Notes under the pieces: model-generated | The model's input: the letters and a program-made list of their open reading frames with translations, nothing else | Databases searched by the model: none | Told to the model about the DNA's origin: nothing | Program-made: the position numbers and the translations under genes | Assembly (NCBI RefSeq): GCF_025403375.1 | Contig: NZ_JAMPTM010000038.1 | Coordinates: forward strand, 1 to 35,146 | DNA length: 35,146 nt | Source of the DNA: Frankia gtarii | Lineage (GTDB): Bacteria > Actinomycetota > Actinomycetes > Frankiales > Frankiaceae | Reading direction: 5' to 3' | Shown: positions 24,041 to 30,863 of the stretch, in pieces | How the letters are laid out: every line of letters begins with the position of its first letter | Numbering within the stretch: position 1 is the stretch's first letter

Positions 24041-25768
24041 GTGGCACGAGCTCATATGAATGATCAGCGCCGGGTGGCACGGGAAATGCGGCGAATGCGC
24101 CGCCATATGCGTCGATCCACACGGAGAAAACTACGGGAAAACCGCTCCGGGCCGGGCGCCGTGACCAGTATCGCGGGTTTTTTCTGGCGGTATCGCAGTG
24201 AACTTCTCCCGCTCTACATTGGCCTGTTCTTGACGGTGTCCGCCGCGGTGGCACACCGGGCGTGGGGCACCGGTGGCGTGGTGCTGCTGACCCTGTTCTT
24301 CCTGGTCACAGCATGTCTGTTTGCTCGCAGGTTGACACGTCGGGTCGAGCGCGCCTATGCCGTGACCGCTGCTTTCCTCGGCTCGGGATGGTGGTCGACT
24401 GCCGCGATTTTCGGGCCCGGTCACGGGCCTTTTCCTGCTCTACTCATAACTGTAGGTTCGGCGACCGCTATTCCGTGGTGGGCACACCGTCGCCGGCGTG
24501 AACGAGTCCGGGTCGAGCGCACAATTCGCGCGTGGCCTGTTCTTGCGGAAGATGCTGGGCTTTCTGGCTCACGGGTGATGTCCGCGGTGGTGGACGCATG
24601 GGGCTATACCGCGCGGGTCGCGCTACGCCGTGGCATGTCCGCACGAAGTGCCATCGCCCGAGCCGACGAAATCGCTTCCATGCTCGGTGTGCGGCCGAAC
24701 AGTGTCCGGGTGACTGCCGATCCCGACCGAGAGGATCACGTTATTGTCCGAGTCACCGAATCCGATCCTCTGGCACGCCCGAACCCGTGGCCCGGACACG
24801 GCGACCAGGCCGCCACGATCACCAAACCGATTGCCATCGGAACCTCTGAGGATGGCACGACGGTAACCGTTCTCCTGCTCCGCAGGCATATATTGATCGG
24901 CGGTGTGGTCGGCTCCGGAAAATCGGGAATAGTAAATGCCATCCTCGCCGGACTCGTACCCGCCGACGATGTGATCATCTGGGGTGTGGACCTGAAGGGA
25001 GGAATGGAACTCGGCCCGTGGGCGAAATCCCTCGGCCGCCTGGCAACCGATATGGACGGTGCAGTCAAACTCTTCGCCGATGCCATGGAAGAACTCAACC
25101 GGCGCACCCGCGAGCAAGCGCAACGGGGGGAACGGACATGGAATCCCACCCGCGAACGTCCCGCACTCGTCATCCTTGTCGACGAATTCGCCGAACTGCC
25201 ACCCGAAGCCCTCGAAATTGCCGATTCCTTTACCCGCCTAGGCCGCGCGGTCGCAGCCACCCTCATAGCAGCCACGCAAAGACCCACCCAAGACGCAATG
25301 GGAAATAACGCGGTCCGCAGTCAGATGGACGGCCGGATAGCCCTACGGGTTCGGGAACGCGCCGACACAGACCTCATCCTCGGCGCGGGCGCCTACAAAA
25401 GCGGATGGCGTACCGACACCTTCACCCTTCCCGGTGCCTTTCTCATCCTCGACCCCGACCACAACACGCCCATACCCAACCGCGCTTACCTCGTAGAAGA
25501 CGACACCGTGACGGACATTGCCGCCCGCTATCCCGCACCGACAGCTCTACCCGTCCGACAGGACGAACCGCGCGCGGATCATCCCGTTGATCCCGACGAT
25601 GCACTGTGGACTGCACTCACGATGCCGGAAGGCGCCAGCGTGTCCGACCTGATGACCGCGACCAGCCGATCACGCCGTTGGGTGTACTACGCCCTTCAGC
25701 AGCTCCAGGACGCCGGCAAGGTGCGCCAGACCGGCGGACGCTGGCACGCCACCCCCGACCAGCCATGA
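24041..25768 (+). CDS. traB: TraB-type FtsK/SpoIIIE DNA translocase
   Basis: The 575-residue protein has a basic N-terminus and two paired hydrophobic regions (about residues 54-95 and 106-147, probably four helices). A RecA-like motor follows with Walker A GVVGSGKS at 288-295, a DLKGG block near 318, Walker B LVILVDEFAE from 376 and the LIAATQRPTQD sensor motif near 408. The C-terminal winged helix (SVSDLMTATSRSRRWVYYAL) corresponds in position to the clt-binding domain of Streptomyces TraB and to FtsK gamma. In that system one hexameric motor moves double-stranded DNA between mycelia without relaxase. The GTG at 24041 is chosen for its GGGGAG site 8-9 nt upstream; the frame runs further back through the hairpin. 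Directly followed by a repeat cluster that is its likely DNA target. Confidence 0.87.
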   Translation: MARAHMNDQRRVAREMRRMRRHMRRSTRRKLRENRSGPGAVTSIAGFFWRYRSELLPLYIGLFLTVSAAVAHRAWGTGGVVLLTLFFLVTACLFARRLTRRVERAYAVTAAFLGSGWWSTAAIFGPGHGPFPALLITVGSATAIPWWAHRRRRERVRVERTIRAWPVLAEDAGLSGSRVMSAVVDAWGYTARVALRRGMSARSAIARADEIASMLGVRPNSVRVTADPDREDHVIVRVTESDPLARPNPWPGHGDQAATITKPIAIGTSEDGTTVTVLLLRRHILIGGVVGSGKSGIVNAILAGLVPADDVIIWGVDLKGGMELGPWAKSLGRLATDMDGAVKLFADAMEELNRRTREQAQRGERTWNPTRERPALVILVDEFAELPPEALEIADSFTRLGRAVAATLIAATQRPTQDAMGNNAVRSQMDGRIALRVRERADTDLILGAGAYKSGWRTDTFTLPGAFLILDPDHNTPIPNRAYLVEDDTVTDIAARYPAPTALPVRQDEPRADHPVDPDDALWTALTMPEGASVSDLMTATSRSRRWVYYALQQLQDAGKVRQTGGRWHATPDQP

Positions 25769-25788
25769 AGACCCACCGTCACGGAAAC

Positions 25789-25842
25789 GGTGTGCAGACC
25801 GGTGTGCAGACCGTCGTGCACCGGTGTGCACACCGGTGTGCA
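25789..25842 (+). repeat. GGTGTGCA repeat cluster, candidate clt transfer locus
   Basis: GGTGTGCA occurs at 25789, 25801, 25823 and 25835, with a variant GTCGTGCA at 25813, so starts are 12, 12, 10 and 12 bp apart. The last two copies build TGCACACCGGTGTGCA (25827-25842), a perfect 16-bp palindrome. The cluster begins 21 bases after the traB stop, which is where several Streptomyces plasmids carry clt. TraB binding is inferred. Confidence 0.7.
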
Positions 25843-26127
25843 TGCACGGCCCCACGCGCGCGCGTGCGCGCCTGCGCGCATTGGGACACACACGACCCCC
25901 CACCGTGCACCCCCTACAGCACCCATCACCCACCGTGCTCACGGCCCTCGACGACCGGCGAGGCGGGGCCGACGGCCCTCGACGGTCCGGACGGCCCTCG
26001 ACGACCGGCGAGGCGGGGCCGACGGCCCTCGACGGTCCGGACGGCCCTCGACGACCGGCGAGGCGGGGCCGACGGCCCTCGACGGTCCGCCACTGGACGT
26101 GAGACCGGCCGAAGGGAGACCACGCAC
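25843..26127 (+). repeat. Non-coding region with three 50-bp tandem copies
   Basis: Three copies of a 50-bp unit starting ACGGCCCTCGACGACCGGCG occupy 25941-25990, 25991-26040 and 26041-26089, identical except for the final base. ACGGCCCTCGACG occurs twice in each unit. 50 is not a multiple of 3, so it is not a protein repeat. The stretch 25843-25940 is a simple CG/CA-rich run. No gene is supported between traB and 26128. Confidence 0.85.
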
Positions 26128-26367
26128 GTGTCCCCGGACCATGAACCACGTTCCGACCCACCTACCGCCGACCCTGCCGAGGACACCGACCATGATCTCT
26201 ATCCACTTGCCGATCTTGATGACGAAGATCAACGATGGGTGGCTGAGCAAGTGGCGCGCGCGCCCGAACCATCCCTACATACCGTCAGCGTCATTGTCTC
26301 TCTGTTGGAACTGCCGAAAATCGAGACGAGCAACCACGATGACGGGTCGCAAACGCGGATGACATAG
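26128..26367 (+). CDS. Small acidic hypothetical protein (79 residues)
   Basis: The GTG at 26128 has GAAGGGA about 10 nt upstream. The open frame extends back through the 50-bp repeats, but that part is low complexity. The product is strongly acidic at first (DPAEDTDHDLYPLADLDDED) and then helical (RWVAEQVARAPEPSLHTVSV). Not recognised. It ends at the large terminator it shares with the integrase gene. Confidence 0.55.
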   Translation: MSPDHEPRSDPPTADPAEDTDHDLYPLADLDDEDQRWVAEQVARAPEPSLHTVSVIVSLLELPKIETSNHDDGSQTRMT

Positions 26368-26371
26368 AAAA

Positions 26372-26411
26372 GGGGTCGGGTGGCACTCGCAATCGAGTGT
26401 CACCCGACCCC
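26372..26411. terminator. 18-bp stem bidirectional terminator
   Basis: The arms 26372-26389 (GGGGTCGGGTGGCACTCG) and 26394-26411 pair at 17 of 18 positions around a CAAT loop. A-rich sequence (GAAAA) before the stem becomes a T-run on the minus strand, so it is best suited to the integrase transcript, but it also serves the convergent small gene. Confidence 0.85.
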
Positions 26412-26428
26412 GTCGGGTCGCGTTCTTG

Positions 26429-27988
26429 CTAACGGTCGGACTGTTCCCGCCACACCACCGTGAGCCTGTCCCGCAACGGTAGATCGCGACCGGGAATCAC
26501 CGAGATCTTTTCCAGAGTCACGGAAAGTACCCGGCGACGCTTCATCACATCGTCACCTAGAAGATCCTGCAAGGCGGCTTTTCCGTCGATGACCGTCGAG
26601 AACCGGGCCAACTTTGCAAGATCCTGTTCTATCTTGACGAGTTGAGCCTTATATCTCTTCTCTGTCCTTCCTGCCAGATCTGCGCTCATGATCTCGTCCG
26701 CTATTTTGTCTGGCAACTCCTCAAGGCTCTCGTTGATCCTCGCGCGCCTTGCCTGAAGTCGACCGACCTCCGTATCTGCCGGTTTCGCCCACGCCCGTGC
26801 GCGAATGTATTCCGCGACCATTATTGTTGCGAGTTTGTCGGCGTCTCCGGCCGGAATGGAGAATGATTGGGGGCAGTCAACATGCGTGCGTGACTTCCCC
26901 ATCTGGTGCCGCCACAACGCCCGGTCGGATGTGTCGGTCCGCACTAGCGAGCGATTGCAGGCGAAACACACGAAGTATCCCGCAAACGTGTTAATGACCC
27001 GCTTGCCCGTAGCGCGTCGCTCCGGACCAGAATCCTTCTTCTTTTTGGTTCGCGCGGCGCCTATGGTCGCCGATCCCCCTGCTAGGGCGGCAACGGTGGC
27101 CCGCCACTCTTCCTCAGTCAAGATACCTGGAAAATTGGAGAGCTCACCCGTGACGGTCCATCCCCGGTCCTGGTTACCGTCGGCGTCCAGACCGGCGATA
27201 CGCGGGTTTCGCAGATAATTAGCCAATGTCCTACGGGTCAAAACCCCGGTCTCTCCCTCGAAGTCCTTTCGCGTGCTAGTCCGATGCTGGATACGCAAAC
27301 CCCGGTCGTAAAAATCGTCGGCAACCGTTGCGATCGCTTCCCCCGCCCGGACACGCCGAGAAGCCTCACGAAGCCACTCGGCCTCTTCCTCGTTCACGCT
27401 CCAAGTCCCGACTACCTTCTTCCCCTTACGCACCCACATGCAATTCCAGCCGAAACCGACCGTCCTACCAAGAAACTCGTGACGCTCCCGCTTGACCTCA
27501 AAGGCGCGGCGCACCCACTCACTTTTCGTGCCACTCTCTGACACGCTCTTACCGACCGCGTTATGCCACGCATCCCGGTCACGCTGACGCTGGAAATCAT
27601 AGACGGAACGGGTCTCGCCGTTCGTGACGATCAGCTTTCCGCGGATCACTTGCATGATCCGGCCGAATTCCGCACCTACGCGTGGATCGCGTGTGATACG
27701 CGACTCCTCCCACACCACCACAATGCGATAGGAACCCGATCGCAAAGCTGCGAGAAATTTCTCGAACTCCGGCCGGACGACATCCTCACGCCACGCACTG
27801 AGACCATCGTCGCCGTAGGCGGCGGCAATGAAATAGTCGCCATCAGAAGCCGCTGCGTCTTTCAACGCTCGCGTGAGCTGGTCAATTACCCGCGCGTCTA
27901 GATCAACATGTGACATCCGACCATAGAAGAGTCCGGGGTCCGAGTTCGCTGACGGGGCAGGGGGCAAGTCGGGAAGATCCATGATCAT
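26429..27988 (-). CDS. int: Large serine recombinase (integrase)
   Basis: About 519 residues from ATG 27988 (ATG 27982 and TTG 28006 are alternatives). The resolvase domain begins FYGRMSHVD with the nucleophilic serine at about residue 26 and contains AYGDDGLSAW and VVVWEESRITRDPRVGAEF. Then come the recombinase domain (EEAEWLREASRRVRAGEAIA, TRRTLANYLRNPRIAG), a zinc ribbon (YFVCFACNRSLVRTD with a later CPQS) and a coiled coil (VGRLQARRARINESLEELPD). This is the full architecture of phiC31/TP901-type integrases. It lies at the extreme right end, reading inward from the attachment site, so its N-terminal codons and promoter overlap the recombination site. No clear Shine-Dalgarno site is visible; translation may be leaderless. 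Confidence 0.93.
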   Translation of the reverse strand: MIMDLPDLPPAPSANSDPGLFYGRMSHVDLDARVIDQLTRALKDAAASDGDYFIAAAYGDDGLSAWREDVVRPEFEKFLAALRSGSYRIVVVWEESRITRDPRVGAEFGRIMQVIRGKLIVTNGETRSVYDFQRQRDRDAWHNAVGKSVSESGTKSEWVRRAFEVKRERHEFLGRTVGFGWNCMWVRKGKKVVGTWSVNEEEAEWLREASRRVRAGEAIATVADDFYDRGLRIQHRTSTRKDFEGETGVLTRRTLANYLRNPRIAGLDADGNQDRGWTVTGELSNFPGILTEEEWRATVAALAGGSATIGAARTKKKKDSGPERRATGKRVINTFAGYFVCFACNRSLVRTDTSDRALWRHQMGKSRTHVDCPQSFSIPAGDADKLATIMVAEYIRARAWAKPADTEVGRLQARRARINESLEELPDKIADEIMSADLAGRTEKRYKAQLVKIEQDLAKLARFSTVIDGKAALQDLLGDDVMKRRRVLSVTLEKISVIPGRDLPLRDRLTVVWREQSDR

Positions 27989-28008
27989 GATGCTACTACG
28001 GGTCAACA

Positions 28009-28013
28009 GCGTA
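28009..28013. repeat. Right attachment-site core (attR)
   Basis: GCGTA matching 15578-15582. Element sequence lies to the left, with arm ACTACGG at 27995-28001, and MFS codons (WVLNGYA on the minus strand) to the right. Confidence 0.88.
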
Positions 28014-28223
28014 GCCGTTCAACACCCAGCTCAGATCGGACAGCGACGACGCCCCGACGCCCGCGCCGATGTTCGGCAGGCCGACGTTGGTGATCCAGAC
28101 GTCGAGCTGGGCGAGGAAGCTCGCGATCGACAGCACGCCAAGGACCAGTGCCGGCCGGGCGTCGCGGCCACCACCGGTGGCCGACGTCGGCCGAAGCGCG
28201 ATGGCTTCGTCCTGGAGACTCAT
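28009..28223 (-). pseudogene. MFS exporter, N-terminal part, split by the integrated element
   Basis: Encodes the start of a DHA2-type exporter: a short cytoplasmic tail, the first membrane helix (ALVLGVLSIASFLAQLDVWI) and LPNIGAGVGASSLSDLSWVL before NGYA. It then runs into element sequence and stops within a few codons. Its continuation lies at 14356-15582. The ATG at 28223 keeps the natural promoter, so a useless peptide of about 75 residues is probably still made. Confidence 0.92.
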
Positions 28224-28289
28224 CGGATCTCGCTTTCAGGAAGGAGCAGCGCCCGCCGGGCGGCACCCGACCCGCTCCGGCGACACTTA

Positions 28290-28339
28290 TTGGACTGTTC
28301 GGTCAACAAAACCTAGGAAGTTCTGGACCGATCTGTCAA
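28290..28339 (-). promoter_or_regulatory. MFS promoter with two 17-bp operator-like sites
   Basis: On the minus strand TTGACA (28334-28339) and TAGGTT (28310-28315) are 18 bp apart, a good housekeeping promoter. TTGACAGATCGGTCCAG (28323-28339) and TTGACCGAACAGTCCAA (28290-28306) match at 13 of 17 positions. Both have the partial dyad TTGAC...GTCCAA typical of TetR-family operators of efflux genes. One covers the -35 and the other lies just after the -10. No TetR gene is nearby. Confidence 0.55.
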
Positions 28340-28437
28340 TAACAGGCTTCGCCTGCGTTTACTCGGTCACGAAAGCGGGCCGACCGGGAACATCCGCCGC
28401 CTGCGGAAGGTTGAGGAACCGCGCTCGACGGGGATGC

Positions 28438-29070
28438 TCAGCGCACGTCGAACGGGCGGAACTGGACGCTGATCCGCGGACCCACCAGGCGCGCCGACTT
28501 GGGCACGGCGTGATCCCAGGTGCGCTGGCAGCTACCACCCATGACGATCAGGTCGCCGTGGCCGAGCTCGAAGCGCAGCACGGGGCCTCCGCCCCGCGGG
28601 CGCAGCAGCAGCGGCCGGGGGCCGCCCAGCACGACGATCGCCACCATCGTGTCCTGCCGGTCGCCGCGGCCGATCCGGTCGCCGTGCCAGGCGACGCTGT
28701 CGCGGCCGTCGCGGTACAGGCACAGACCCGCGGTGACGAACCGCTCGCCCAGCTCGGCCGCGTAGTACTCGTCGAGCGCGCTCCGGGCCACCGCCAGCAC
28801 CGGGTCGGGCAGCGCCTGGCCGTCGCCGTAGAAGGCCAGCAGCCGAGGGACGTCGACCATCCGCTCGTACATGGGGCGGCGCCCAGCCCGCCAGGGGACC
28901 CCGTCGCGCAGCCGCTCGAACAGGGCGTCCGCCCCCTCGATCCAACGTGGCCGCACGTCCACCCACGCACCCGCCGACAGCGCGCGCCGGCGCACGCTCC
29001 CCGCGAGCGCAGTGACCTCGACAGCCGCCGCGGCATCAAGCAGCGACGCCTGGAACGGCGCAAGCTCCAC
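28438..29070 (-). CDS. AlkB-like 2-oxoglutarate/Fe(II) dioxygenase
   Basis: The 210-residue protein has the AlkB arrangement. An N-terminal lid (PRWIEGADALFERLRDGVPW, with RPMYERMVDVPRLLAFYGDG) leads to the iron ligands in VAWHGDRIG. MVAIVVLGGPRPLLLRP, the distal histidine in TWDHAVP and the co-substrate arginines in GPRISVQFRPF follow. AlkB proteins repair alkylated bases by oxidative demethylation. The GTG at 29070 is used because the family sequence begins there; its ribosome-binding site is weak. It stands alone upstream of the MFS gene. Confidence 0.88.
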   Translation of the reverse strand: MELAPFQASLLDAAAAVEVTALAGSVRRRALSAGAWVDVRPRWIEGADALFERLRDGVPWRAGRRPMYERMVDVPRLLAFYGDGQALPDPVLAVARSALDEYYAAELGERFVTAGLCLYRDGRDSVAWHGDRIGRGDRQDTMVAIVVLGGPRPLLLRPRGGGPVLRFELGHGDLIVMGGSCQRTWDHAVPKSARLVGPRISVQFRPFDVR

Positions 29071-29583
29071 GGCACGACGATACCAAACATCCGTTCGAAT
29101 GGCGGCCCCCGCCCGGCGAAGCTCACCCCTTCGACCGGCCCGTCAAGCCCGCGACGTCGACATGCGCCTTTGCTGCCGCCTTCGTGTGCATTGTGGGCGC
29201 AGGAACCACTGTTCGGAGTTGACCTGACACGCACAGCCGGATCTCTTGGCCCCCTGTCCGCCTCCGGATGCAGCACAGCTCGGCTCCCGCCAGACACCCG
29301 GGCGGCGGTGCTCTGGGCCGGCAGGCGGTACGCGGTCGCCACCGACGAGCCAGACCGGTGGACGCCCCGTCCCGCCGCGGCGCCCGAGCGGAGAGTGAGT
29401 GTGTTCACCCGTCGGGGCGATCGCAGGTCGACCGGCTGGCTCGGGGTCTACAACCAGATCGGGCTACCTGACCCGCGTTGACCAGGCCGCGCGGGCGATT
29501 GCGCTGGCCCGTGCGGGCGGTCCGGGGAAACCCCCCGGTCCGCCCAGCCAGGCAGTCGAAAGCGATGGAGGAGGAGCGGGACG
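29071..29583. other. Intergenic region with a possible short ORF remnant
   Basis: About 510 bases. In one frame ending at 29481 a stretch reads AVLWAGRRYAVATDEPDRW and later STGWLGVYNQIGLPDPR, which looks more protein-like than the surrounding shadow frames. It has no clear start or family and may be a gene remnant. The remainder is promoter space for the flavoprotein gene. Confidence 0.4.
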
Positions 29584-30699
29584 ATGTCAGAAACATCCGG
29601 AAATTCGGCCGTGGTCCGGGCCGCCGGCATGCTCGCCGGCCGGCACGCGGCCGTGGCCGATGCCGAGCGACGGCTGCGGCCGGAGGTGGTCGACGCGCTC
29701 GTCGACGCCGGGTTCGGCCGCTGGTTCACCCCGCCGAGCTTCGGTGGCCAGCCGTGCGGCTACCGCGAACTGGCCGAGGCGGTGACCGCCGTCGGGGAGG
29801 GTTGCGCGTCCGCCGCCTGGGTGGCGGGACTACTGGCCAGCTCGGCGCGGTTCGCCGGTTTCCTGCCACCGCCGGGGCAGGCCGAGGTGTGGGAGAAGGG
29901 CCCCGACACCCGGCTGGTGGCGGCCGTCATCCCGCAGGGCACGGCAACCGAGGTCGACGGCGGCTGGCTGGTCTCCGGCACCTGGTCGTTCGTCAGCGGC
30001 GTGGAGTTCTCCGACTGGGCGATCGTGCTCGGGCCGATCGTTGCGGGCGTCGACGAGGGACGCTTCTTCGTCGTGCCCAGGTCGGACTACACCATCACCG
30101 ACAGCTGGTTCACCCTGGGCATGCGCGCCACGGGCAGCCAGTCGTTGACGCTGGATGAGGTGTTCGTTCCCAGCCGGCGGTCGTTCGCGCGCCAGGAGCT
30201 GCTCGCCGGGCGCCCCGAGCCGGTCGACGGGCCCCGACGGTTCGCGCCGCTGTTCGCGGTGAACGGCCTGACCTTCGGATGCCCGATCCTCGGCGCGGCC
30301 CGCGGCGCACTGCGGATCGCCGAGGAGTCGCTGGCCGGGGCATCCGCCGCCGGACGCCCCGTGCGGGACTCGGCACGCATCGCCCTCGCCCGCGCCGCCG
30401 GGGAGATCGACGCGGCGGGGCTGCTGCTGGACCGGGTGGCGCATAGCGCCGACAACGACGAGTACACCCCGGCGTTGATCGCCCGCAGCCACCGCGACAG
30501 CGCCTTCGCGGCGTCCCTGCTCACCAGCGCCGTGGACGCCCTGCAGCACGGCAACGGCGTGCGCGGGGAGGCCCAGGACGATTCGGTGCAACGGATCTGG
30601 CGCGACGTGCACGCCGGGGCCAAGCACATCGTGCTGCAGTTCGAGCCGGCCGCCCTGCACTTCACCGAACAACTGATCCGCCCCCACGGCGGGGCGTGA
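29584..30699 (+). CDS. Acyl-CoA dehydrogenase-fold flavoprotein, possible flavin-dependent monooxygenase
   Basis: A 371-residue member of the acyl-CoA dehydrogenase superfamily. The N-terminal helical domain has FGRWFTPPSFGGQPCGYREL and CASAAWVAGLLAS. The beta domain has GGWLVSGTWSFVSGVEFSDW, WFTLGMRATGSQSLTLDEVF and VPSRR. The C-terminal helices include LFAVNGLTFGCPILGAARGA, VDALQHGNGVRGEAQDDSVQ and RIWRDVHAGAKHIVLQ. The LGMRATGS motif and absence of the usual catalytic Glu context fit the HsaA/HpaB-like hydroxylase branch. That branch takes reduced flavin from a separate reductase; none is adjacent, but the reductases at 4087 or 11358 could supply it. GGAGGAG precedes the ATG. Confidence 0.83.
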   Translation: MSETSGNSAVVRAAGMLAGRHAAVADAERRLRPEVVDALVDAGFGRWFTPPSFGGQPCGYRELAEAVTAVGEGCASAAWVAGLLASSARFAGFLPPPGQAEVWEKGPDTRLVAAVIPQGTATEVDGGWLVSGTWSFVSGVEFSDWAIVLGPIVAGVDEGRFFVVPRSDYTITDSWFTLGMRATGSQSLTLDEVFVPSRRSFARQELLAGRPEPVDGPRRFAPLFAVNGLTFGCPILGAARGALRIAEESLAGASAAGRPVRDSARIALARAAGEIDAAGLLLDRVAHSADNDEYTPALIARSHRDSAFAASLLTSAVDALQHGNGVRGEAQDDSVQRIWRDVHAGAKHIVLQFEPAALHFTEQLIRPHGGA

Positions 30700-30863
30700 C
30701 GCCTCAGCGGGCAGGCCGCCCGGGCGGTCGTTCGGGCGGTCGTTCGGGCGTCACTTCGGTGAAAAACAGAACAACTCCGGCCACGCAGGGTCGCCGGCCT
30801 TCTACCCTGACAGGGCACGCGGTGAAGGAATCACGCGGACCGAACGTTGCGGGAGTCGGGCAG

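Larger units (their letters stand above)
15578..28013. mobile_element. Serine-recombinase integrative element with TraB-type transfer gene
   Basis: Bounded by two copies of GCGTA and carrying its recombinase at the right end, it occupies the MFS gene. Backbone genes are the serine recombinase, an excisionase-like HTH protein, a TraB/FtsK-like translocase with small membrane proteins, and a pair of regulators/unknowns. The left third carries a low-GC metabolic cargo. It resembles actinomycete integrative and conjugative elements in its single-ATPase transfer module. It differs in using a large serine recombinase and a protein-coding target instead of a tyrosine integrase at a tRNA gene, and in having no replication initiator I can recognise. 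Boundaries are seen directly; mobility and conjugation are inferred. Confidence 0.93.

Noticed and set aside
25606-26127. Extension of the 79-residue gene back into traB through the repeats
   Set aside because: The extension is Arg/Pro/His low complexity and reads the 50-bp repeat in changing frames; GTG 26128 has its own ribosome-binding site.
28069-29481. 470-residue plus-strand frame
   Set aside because: Antisense to the MFS N-terminus and the AlkB-like gene; only its last part beyond 29240 looks protein-like and is noted as a possible remnant.
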